Under the pieces are notes generated by a model, which worked only from the letters and a program-made list of their open reading frames with translations, made no database searches and had not been told where the DNA came from. From Sharpea porci (lineage in GTDB: Bacteria; Bacillota_I; Bacilli_A; Erysipelotrichales; Coprobacillaceae): 64,000 bases of DNA. The first letter of the stretch is position 1. Each line of letters starts with the position of its first letter. The position numbers were made by a program, and so were the translations under genes. Shown one piece after another: positions 57,667 to 64,000 of the stretch. Where the stretch lies: assembly GCF_009695655.1 (NCBI RefSeq), contig NZ_VUNM01000008.1:17594-81593 (forward strand), written 5' to 3'.

Positions 57667-60462
57667 ATGCTTACAATATATGATTTACAAACTGAGTATA
57701 GAAACAATCCAATAGGATTAGATGAAACATGTCCAGCATTTTCTTGGAAGCTTAAATCAAATCATAATAATGTTGTACAAGAAAAGTGTAGAGTGATTGT
57801 TTCACAAAATAAAGAAATAGTTTATGATAGTGGATTCATTGAAACCAATCAAACTCTGTATCATAAATACAAAGGAAAATCATTAAAGCCAGAGACTTTA
57901 TATGATGTGGAAGTTGTATCTATTGATAATTATGGGGAAGAAGGAATGGCTCATGGTTGGTTTGAAACAGGTCTTCTTCAACCAAAAAATTTTGTGGCGG
58001 ATTTTATTACACATGGTTTTGATGATTCTTTAGAACCAGCAGCTGTATTTACATATTCTTTTCAATCAAATAAAAAAATCAAAAAAGCGAGAGCTTATGT
58101 TTCCGCTTTAGGTATGTATAAACTTGAAATAAATGGAAAAAGAGTAGGTGATATTCGTTTTGCCCCAGGATGGACATCTTATCAAGAAAGATTGCAATAT
58201 CAAACGTATGATCTAACTAATATTCTCTCCATACACAATGATATTGCGATTACTGTAGCAAATGGATGGTGGAAAGGTATTTTAGGATTCTATGAACAAG
58301 GTTGTCATTATGGAAAACGTACAGCTGCCATTGCTCAAATTCGAATTGAATACGAAGATGGAAGTCAGGATTTAATTTGTACTAATGAAGATTGGATGTC
58401 TACTACTGGGCCAATTCGTTATAGCGAATTGTATCATGGTGAAATTATTGATTATTCTATTTCAAATCAAGAAATAAAACCGGTATCTCTTTTTGAGTAT
58501 CCAAAACAAAATTTAATTGGACAAGTAAATGAACCGGTTCGTATTACCGAACGTGTGCCTGTTAAACAAGTCATTCATTCTCCAAAAGGGGAAACAATTT
58601 TAGACTTTGGTCAAAATATGTCGGCAGTTGTAGAAGCAAAATTAAAACTTCCGAAAGGAACAAAAGTTGTTTTAAGACATGCGGAATTATTAGATGAAAA
58701 TGGTAATTTGTTTACGACAAACCTTCGTACTGCAAAAGCAACAGATACATATATTTGCAGTGGAAAAGAAGATATTTTCCTTCCAGAATTTACATCACAC
58801 GGTTTTCGATATGTTGCAATTGAAGGTATAGATAATGTAGATCCAAATTGTTTTGTTGCTTGTGTTCAGCATTCTGATTATAAACGTGATACAGAATTTG
58901 AATGTTCAGATGCAAATATAAATCAATTATGGAAAAACATTGATTGGACAATGCGTTCAAACTTTATTGATATTCCAATGGATTGTCCACAAAGAGATGA
59001 GCGTTTAGGGTATACAGGGGATACAGAAATCTTTTTACCAACGGCTCTAAATTATGGGAATTTAGCTTTATTCTTTAGAAAATGGCTTCGTGATTTAAAA
59101 GTAGAACAAAGCGATATTTTTGGCGTGCCACTTACTGTACCTGATATTTTAAGAACACATACTTGTGTAAATATTTGGCATGATGCTGCTGCCATTGTTC
59201 CTTGGCTTGTATATCAAAAATATGGTGATATTCGTGTATTAGAAGAACAATATGACAGTATTCTAAGAAGCGTTGAATATACACATCAATTAGCTGGTGA
59301 TGGTTTATTGAGTATTGAAAATAGTTCACAATTTGGTGACTGGTTAGCACTAGATGCACCAAAAGGTCCTTTTAGAATTCAAAATGGAGATTTACGTCCA
59401 TCAATGGATGAAAAAGTAGGAGGAACGGATCCTTTCTTAATTGGAAATGTATATTATCTGTATTCAATTGATATTTTGAAGAAAACTGCTTCTATATTAG
59501 GAAAAACAGAAGATGCAAAAAAATATCAAGATTTATATGATCGTATCTTACAACAATTCCAAGATGAATATATTACGAATAGTGGAAGAGTTGTCTCACA
59601 AACACAAACAGCAGCTGCTTTGGTTTTATTCTTTGATCTTGCCAAAGAAAAAGATCGGGAAAAGATTTTAAATAGTTTGATTTTAAATCTTGTAAAAACA
59701 AAAAAACAATTAAGAACTGGATTTGTTGGTACTGAATATCTTCCTCATGTATTAAGTCGTTTCAATAAACATCAATTGATGGGAGACATTTTATTTAAAG
59801 ATGATTGTCCTTCTTGGTTATATGAAATCAAACTAGGAGCAACTACAATCTGGGAATTATGGGATGGAATGAATCCAGATCACAGTATTAATAAATTTGC
59901 GATGAATTCATTTAATCAATTTGGATTTGGAACAATTGGGGATTGGTTAATGAAGGAATTAGCTGGTATTCAACAATTAGATGCTGGATATAAAAAATGT
60001 AAATTAGCTCCAAAATTGGTGAAAGGAATCACGTATGTAAATGCATCGTATGAAACGCCTTATGGAAAACTAGCTTGTCGTATTGAATGTAAGGCTGGAA
60101 TGATGATATGCGATATCACAATTCCTGCTAATACAACTTGTGATGTGTATTTACCTCAAAGAGACATGGAGACACTTAGATCTGGTTCTTATCATTTTGA
60201 ATATGAAACAGAATTAAGATTTGAAAGTGCAACATACTCTGAAGATTCTACTTTAAGAGATTTAATGAAACATAAAGAAGCAATGGATTATTTTGTACAA
60301 AAAGCGCCTAAATTAGCACGTAATCCATTTGTTCAAAATTTTGCAGGTAGATTATCAATCATTGAAATAAAGATGACGATTCCAGAAACAATGGTTCCCA
60401 AATATGCATATTCTATATTTGATGAAATGATTGATATATTAAATAGAAAGGAAATTCAATAA
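57667..60462 (+). CDS. GH78-type alpha-L-rhamnosidase
   Basis: A 931-aa enzyme. N-terminal beta-sandwich domains (DLQTEYRNNPIGLDETCPAF, then a RAYVSALGMYKLEINGKRVG block near 140) precede the (alpha/alpha)6 catalytic domain. The core motif DCPQRDERLGYTGD near residue 439 carries the general acid Glu. WLRDLKVEQ, and TTIWELWDGMNPDH near 725 with another acidic residue, follow. No signal peptide is present, so it acts on imported glycosides inside the cell. The C-terminus has an extra region of about 90 residues. Overlaps or abuts the isomerase gene by one base. Confidence 0.88.
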   Translation: MLTIYDLQTEYRNNPIGLDETCPAFSWKLKSNHNNVVQEKCRVIVSQNKEIVYDSGFIETNQTLYHKYKGKSLKPETLYDVEVVSIDNYGEEGMAHGWFETGLLQPKNFVADFITHGFDDSLEPAAVFTYSFQSNKKIKKARAYVSALGMYKLEINGKRVGDIRFAPGWTSYQERLQYQTYDLTNILSIHNDIAITVANGWWKGILGFYEQGCHYGKRTAAIAQIRIEYEDGSQDLICTNEDWMSTTGPIRYSELYHGEIIDYSISNQEIKPVSLFEYPKQNLIGQVNEPVRITERVPVKQVIHSPKGETILDFGQNMSAVVEAKLKLPKGTKVVLRHAELLDENGNLFTTNLRTAKATDTYICSGKEDIFLPEFTSHGFRYVAIEGIDNVDPNCFVACVQHSDYKRDTEFECSDANINQLWKNIDWTMRSNFIDIPMDCPQRDERLGYTGDTEIFLPTALNYGNLALFFRKWLRDLKVEQSDIFGVPLTVPDILRTHTCVNIWHDAAAIVPWLVYQKYGDIRVLEEQYDSILRSVEYTHQLAGDGLLSIENSSQFGDWLALDAPKGPFRIQNGDLRPSMDEKVGGTDPFLIGNVYYLYSIDILKKTASILGKTEDAKKYQDLYDRILQQFQDEYITNSGRVVSQTQTAAALVLFFDLAKEKDREKILNSLILNLVKTKKQLRTGFVGTEYLPHVLSRFNKHQLMGDILFKDDCPSWLYEIKLGATTIWELWDGMNPDHSINKFAMNSFNQFGFGTIGDWLMKELAGIQQLDAGYKKCKLAPKLVKGITYVNASYETPYGKLACRIECKAGMMICDITIPANTTCDVYLPQRDMETLRSGSYHFEYETELRFESATYSEDSTLRDLMKHKEAMDYFVQKAPKLARNPFVQNFAGRLSIIEIKMTIPETMVPKYAYSIFDEMIDILNRKEIQ

Positions 60463-60926
60463 TGAAAATTGCAATTGGAAATGACCACGTAGCTGTGGAA
60501 ATGAAAAAAGAAATCAAGAAATATTTAGAATCAAAAGGACATGAAGTTATCAATGTTGGAACAGATTCAACTGAAAGATTTGATTATCCAATATCAGGAT
60601 ATAAAGTAGCTAAAATGGTAGCAAACAAGGAAGTAGATTGTGGAGTATTAATTTGTGGAACAGGTGTAGGTATTTCACTTGCTGCCAATAAGGTTGAAGG
60701 AATCAGAGCTTGTGTTTGTTCAGAACCATATTCCGCTAAATTATCAAAACAACACAACAATTCAAATATCATTGCTTTTGGTGCAAGAGTTATTGGAATT
60801 GAAACAGCTAAGATGATCGTAGATGAATGGTTAGCTGCTGAATATGAAGGTGGAAGACATCAAAAACGTATTGATATGATAGATGAAATCCAAAAAACTC
60901 AAAATTTAAAAGCATTGGAGGACTAA
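60462..60926 (+). CDS. RpiB/LacAB-family sugar-phosphate isomerase
   Basis: A 154-aa isomerase. It starts MKIAIGNDHVAVEMKKEI and contains VLICGTGVGISLAANKVEGI with the active-site Cys, and EPYSAKLSKQHNNSNIIAFG. RpiB converts ribose-5-phosphate and can also isomerise allose-6-phosphate to allulose-6-phosphate. The neighbouring AlsE-like gene favours the allose role. It overlaps the rhamnosidase stop by one base and is followed after 1 bp by the epimerase. Confidence 0.88.
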   Translation: MKIAIGNDHVAVEMKKEIKKYLESKGHEVINVGTDSTERFDYPISGYKVAKMVANKEVDCGVLICGTGVGISLAANKVEGIRACVCSEPYSAKLSKQHNNSNIIAFGARVIGIETAKMIVDEWLAAEYEGGRHQKRIDMIDEIQKTQNLKALED

Positions 60927-60927
60927 T

Positions 60928-61593
60928 ATGAATAAATTATTATGTCCTTCTATGATGTGTGCAAATTATGGACATTTAGCCGATGAGGTGCGTGCATTAG
61001 ATGATGCTGGATGTGATATTTTCCATTGTGACATTATGGATGGAACTTTTGTTCCAAACTTTACAATGGGGGTTATGGATATTCAAACCATTCGTCGTTA
61101 TACAGATAAATTAGTAGATTGCCACTTAATGATTGAAAATCCTTCATCAAAAGTAGATTGGTTTATTAAAGCTGGTGCAGATATTGTTTATATTCATCCT
61201 GAATCAGAGAGATATGTTGTAAAGACATTAGCCCATATTAAAGAAATGGGGGCAAAAGCTGGAATTGCCGTCAATCCAGATACTTCTGTTTCTTCTATTT
61301 CTGAAATTTTAAATCTTTGTGACTATGTTTTAGTTATGACAGTAAATCCTGGATTTGCTGGTCAGTCATTTATTGATTTCACAAGAAAAAAAGTAAAACA
61401 ATTAGTGGAATTGAAACAAGAGTATGGATTTAAGGTTATGATTGATGGTCATTGTTCACCGGAAGTTATTGATGATTTAAGTGCTTTAGGAGCCGATGGC
61501 TTTATCCTTGGTTCCTCTGCTTTATTTAGAAAAGGAAAAACATATAAACAAATTATTGATGATTTAAGAAAGGAGAATGAAGATGTCAAATAA
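60928..61593 (+). CDS. alsE: D-allulose-6-phosphate 3-epimerase-like (AlsE/Rpe family)
   Basis: A 221-aa TIM-barrel epimerase. Metal ligands fall in FHCDIMDGTFVPNFT and DCHLMIENP. The phosphate-loop region reads VMTVNPGFAGQSFI; E. coli AlsE has MTVDPGFAGQ at this place, whereas ribulose-phosphate epimerase usually has MSVNPGFGGQ. This and the IDGHCS block point to AlsE, which turns allulose-6-phosphate into fructose-6-phosphate. Rpe remains the alternative. It overlaps the next gene by 11 bp. Confidence 0.75.
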   Translation: MNKLLCPSMMCANYGHLADEVRALDDAGCDIFHCDIMDGTFVPNFTMGVMDIQTIRRYTDKLVDCHLMIENPSSKVDWFIKAGADIVYIHPESERYVVKTLAHIKEMGAKAGIAVNPDTSVSSISEILNLCDYVLVMTVNPGFAGQSFIDFTRKKVKQLVELKQEYGFKVMIDGHCSPEVIDDLSALGADGFILGSSALFRKGKTYKQIIDDLRKENEDVK

Positions 61594-62407
61594 AGTAATT
61601 GGAATGATTGTTCCTACAACTGATAATTCTTTCTTTTCCTCATTAACTCATTATGTTGAATTGATATTGGATAAAAATTCTTATAAATTATTTGTTTGTG
61701 ATTCGAATAATAATTCCGAAAGGGAAAAAGAGTATCTAAAACTATTATCTACTTGTTGTGATGGAATAATTGATGTATCGGGTTTATCCGAATTTAATGA
61801 GAATTTAATTCCAAATGATTTTCCGATTGTATTTGTAGATCGTAAACCATCAAGTTCAAAATCAATCCCATGGATAGGTAATGATGATGAAAAGGCAATG
61901 TATGAAGCGACTTCTTATATATTAGGTAAAAATTGTAAAAATATTTTGCTTCTACCTGGTTTTATAGCTGAATACCAGGAATCTCCTCGTGTTATGGGAT
62001 ATAAAAAAGCATTGATGGATAATGGAATTGTCTTTGATGATTCCTATGTTTTAAATCGTAAAGGATTGCATTCTTCAGAAGTAGAGACACAAGATCTAGT
62101 TATGAAGGCTTTATCTGAAAATAAGGATGTGGATGCGATTATTACTTCTTCAGACCGGGCTGCTTTTTCGGCTATGAACGCCATTGGTAAACTTGGGTAT
62201 TATGCTCCTGAAGATATTAAATTAATTTCATTTGATAATTCTCCTTATTCAACTCTTTCCTCGCCTTCTATTACTTCAATTGATAGAAATCCAAAAGCTA
62301 TTGCTGCAAAAGCTGTGGAAGTATTACTGGATAGAATGAATGGAAAAGAAGTAAATATTACAAATATGATTGAAGTTTCCTTGGTTATTCGAGATAGTAC
62401 TCGATAA
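61583..62407 (+). CDS. LacI-type sugar-binding domain protein lacking the HTH
   Basis: A 274-aa protein that starts directly at the first strand of a LacI-type effector domain, VIGMIVPTTDNSFFSSL, and continues through YPEDI-like and SFDNSPYSTLSSPSITSIDR blocks to the usual end. The about 60-residue DNA-binding domain is absent, and there is no signal peptide. It has its own AAGGAG (61570-61575) inside the epimerase gene, so it looks like a genuine translation unit and not a truncated regulator. It may sense the sugar and act with another protein, or be a decaying regulator. Confidence 0.75.
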   Translation: MSNKVIGMIVPTTDNSFFSSLTHYVELILDKNSYKLFVCDSNNNSEREKEYLKLLSTCCDGIIDVSGLSEFNENLIPNDFPIVFVDRKPSSSKSIPWIGNDDEKAMYEATSYILGKNCKNILLLPGFIAEYQESPRVMGYKKALMDNGIVFDDSYVLNRKGLHSSEVETQDLVMKALSENKDVDAIITSSDRAAFSAMNAIGKLGYYAPEDIKLISFDNSPYSTLSSPSITSIDRNPKAIAAKAVEVLLDRMNGKEVNITNMIEVSLVIRDSTR

Positions 62408-62426
62408 TTTAGAAAGAGGTTTATTT

Positions 62427-62517
62427 ATGGCATTTCCAAAAGATTTTTTATGGGTGGTGCTACGGCAGTAAACTAATGTGAAGGGGCCTATAATGCAGAT
62501 GGAAGAGGATTGGCTTC
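62427..62517 (+). pseudogene. GH1 6-phospho-beta-glucosidase, N-terminal fragment
   Basis: The remnant begins MAFPKDFLW at ATG 62427, then after a one-base deletion continues in another frame as GATA...NQCEGAYNADGRGLASC, the start of a family 1 glycosidase. A stop codon is present and the homology ends at about 62517, where transposase sequence begins. The enzyme that would cleave the PTS product has therefore been lost here. Confidence 0.75.
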
Positions 62518-62814
62518 ATGTGGATGAAGGATTACGTGAATCTTGAGAACTCGAGAGTTGACTACCATGATGGAAACCACAAGATGAAGTGGCTCAATAT
62601 TATAGCCAGCAACTTTGACAACATCTACAAGGGCGTATGCAAGAGAGACCTTCCGCTGCTTCTGGCTGAGCAGGAGTATAGGTTCAACCACGGATATACA
62701 GGAAGACACTTCATGGAGAAGATAGCAAAGTATATCAGGAAGTGCATGCCAATGACCAATCAGGCTATCGGCAAAGCTCTTGACAGATATAATGCTAGGT
62801 TCGTCCTTATATAG
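62518..62814 (+). pseudogene. IS1595-like transposase, C-terminal fragment
   Basis: About 98 codons: HKMKWLNIIASNFDNIYKGV and AEQEYRFNHGYTGRHFMEKI match the end of ISXO2-like transposases, where HK...WL..I.SN is followed by EF/EYRFN. The catalytic N-terminal part is missing; only this end remains, joined directly to the GH1 remnant. The exact family is assigned by eye. Confidence 0.6.
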
Positions 62815-62950
62815 AGGTTAACTGAGAGAAGTTCCCCATCATATAAAAAATAATAGAATTATATTTATTTTATTATTGTTGTGTAAACAAGTACTTTACA
62901 AAGATGTATTGATGACATATTATATTCCTGTCTTTGACAGTTGTGCATAT

Positions 62951-63001
62951 AAAAACCCTTCAAAAACACTGATAAATTCAACGTTTTTTGAAGGGCTTTT
63001 T
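62951..63001. terminator. Bidirectional terminator
   Basis: CCCTTCAAAAA (62956-62966) and TTTTTGAAGGG (62985-62995) form an 11-bp stem; T-runs lie on both sides. It separates the transposase fragment from the minus-strand transposase. Nothing else is visible in 62815-63024. Confidence 0.75.
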
Positions 63002-63024
63002 GCTTTAAAAATGTAGTAATATCT

Positions 63025-64000
63025 CTATCTCTTTGTATTCTTTATAATTTTTTTCATATTCTTCTCACCATTGATCTGATAATCGGTTCTGAACCCAAAT
63101 GCCTCATGAAGAATATCAGTTGCATCATTTCTTGTATACGTTGGAACATAGCCACTTCCTTCATAATGATAGAAGTTATATCCTCTTAATGTATCAATAA
63201 GCTCCTCAATGGTCAGCTTATTGCCTGTTCTGCTCTCAAGTATTCTGATGAACATCAGTGCAATGAAGCATGTGAGGAAGTGCGCTTCTATTCTGTTATC
63301 CTTCTGAAGATATACGGGTCTTGCCTTGAAGTCAGATTTCATGATTCTGAATGATTCTTCAATCTCCCATCTTCTCTTATTAACTTCGATGATATCTTTT
63401 ATATCATCCTCTAATGTAGTACATACTGCATAGAATCCATCATATTTCTCTTCTTCAGCTATTCTTCCATCATTCACAACTACTTCCACATTATCTGCAA
63501 CCTCGCCATTGTCAGTATATCTGACCTCATCAAGGAATCTTGAAGGGCTGTTAGGGTTTTTAGTAGTTGTCTTCTTATTGCTTTCAGCTGATTTTCTAGC
63601 TCTTTCAATCTGCCTGTTTCTGATGTATCTCTGATAGGCTCTGTACTTTGGAGAGAACGAAACAATGATTCTCTGTTCAATACCATTCTCATTGATCCAT
63701 CTTTCCTTGTACCAGATGCCGTCTTCATATGATTCACCATCATCAACTGCCTTCATTACAGAAGATATGTCTAATCCAGTACTATCACCCTTAGTCCATC
63801 CTTCTGGATTAAGTGCCCAGTCTTTTATGTGCTTCTTAATCTTCTTTAAAGACTGTGTAACGATATAAGAGCGTTCACCCTGTGTATTGAATTGCCTATT
63901 ATCATTAGAAGCAAGTCCAGCATCAGTACATACAACGAACTTTGTGATACCGAAATCCTTTATTATCTTCTTCTCAAGTGGAATGAGTGATGGCTGCTCG
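63025..64000 (-). CDS. IS1634/IS4-type DDE transposase (partial)
   Basis: The frame is open from the right window edge to the stop at 63025, about 325 codons; the N-terminus lies outside. The fragment includes FVVCTDAGLASNDN with a catalytic Asp, and the later RRWEIEESFRIMKSDF block with the catalytic Glu, followed by RIEAHFLTCFIALMF. These are typical of IS1634/IS4-group transposases. No frameshift is visible in this part. It marks the edge of the carbohydrate island. Confidence 0.82.
   Translation of the reverse strand, partial: EQPSLIPLEKKIIKDFGITKFVVCTDAGLASNDNRQFNTQGERSYIVTQSLKKIKKHIKDWALNPEGWTKGDSTGLDISSVMKAVDDGESYEDGIWYKERWINENGIEQRIIVSFSPKYRAYQRYIRNRQIERARKSAESNKKTTTKNPNSPSRFLDEVRYTDNGEVADNVEVVVNDGRIAEEEKYDGFYAVCTTLEDDIKDIIEVNKRRWEIEESFRIMKSDFKARPVYLQKDNRIEAHFLTCFIALMFIRILESRTGNKLTIEELIDTLRGYNFYHYEGSGYVPTYTRNDATDILHEAFGFRTDYQINGEKNMKKIIKNTKR

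Overview
The window is AT-rich bacterial DNA with Gram-positive signals: strong AGGAGG-type ribosome binding sites, T-run hairpin terminators, a T-box leader, FeoA-FeoA-FeoB iron uptake, several PTS permeases and a VanRS-like two-component pair. The gene complement (sialic/amino-sugar PTS, sucrose-type PTS, no respiratory genes, rubredoxin, non-mevalonate isoprenoid gene ispF) fits an anaerobic gut Firmicute, most likely of the Erysipelotrichia/Coprobacillaceae type. That placement is inference; no 16S rRNA is present.

Layout. 0-3 kb: a helicase with a nuclease-like N-terminus coupled to a methyltransferase (minus strand). 3-12 kb: small genes, then a nanE-PTS-rpiR-RDD amino-sugar operon, a YdjC deacetylase, a second RDD protein and a CapA-like protein. 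12-14 kb: SDR, UDG-family glycosylase and small membrane exporter. 14-18.6 kb: a decayed IS200, then a DtxR-type repressor divergent from feoA-feoA-feoB and two FeoB-associated proteins, with clear operators between them. 18.7-22.5 kb: a MerR regulator divergent from two tandem, partly identical phosphatases, followed by an alcohol dehydrogenase and a CMD-cupin fusion. 22.7-28 kb: amylosucrase-like GH13 enzyme with a Lys/Ala/Glu repeat tail, HAD phosphatase, sucrose-type PTS and an HPr paralogue without Ser46. 28-32.7 kb: a coupled EAL/GGDEF pair, a 40-aa rubredoxin, and a hydroxyacyl-CoA dehydrogenase. 32.7-38.9 kb: argGHCJB behind a T-box and an Arg-rich leader peptide. 39-42.3 kb: DJ-1 protein, tRNA-Asn/Glu, amt-glnB and a five-gene tRNA cluster with a decayed tRNA-Gly copy. 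42.4-46.3 kb: MATE pump, MBL hydrolase, VanRS-like pair. 46.4-48.2 kb: an intact IS605-type tnpA-tnpB element. 48.4-49.06 kb: two direct repeats carrying a small hydrophobic protein gene and convergent short transcription units. 49-52.7 kb: pyrG behind a transcription attenuator, ispF, an Ig-like membrane protein and a rhomboid protease.

52.8-62.5 kb is an accessory carbohydrate island with visibly different codon use (more GGA glycine). It holds an AraC regulator, an esterase, a PTS EIIBC, a ROK kinase, a GH78 rhamnosidase, an RpiB-type isomerase, an AlsE-like epimerase and a LacI-type sensor domain without HTH. A repeated motif, TTAAAAAATGTCAA, occurs upstream of these transcription units and is the likely AraC operator. 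The island ends in a truncated GH1 gene cut by a transposase fragment, followed by a second transposase running off the window.

The most promising undescribed element is the 48.4-49.06 kb repeat pair. Each unit has a minus-strand promoter, a 5' hairpin beside the ribosome binding site, a short hydrophobic-basic reading frame (intact, 43 aa, in one copy; frameshifted in the other), a shared bidirectional terminator and a convergent plus-strand promoter. This is the architecture of a type I toxin-antitoxin locus. Second is the combination of an arginine T-box with a leader peptide containing three consecutive Arg codons upstream of argG.
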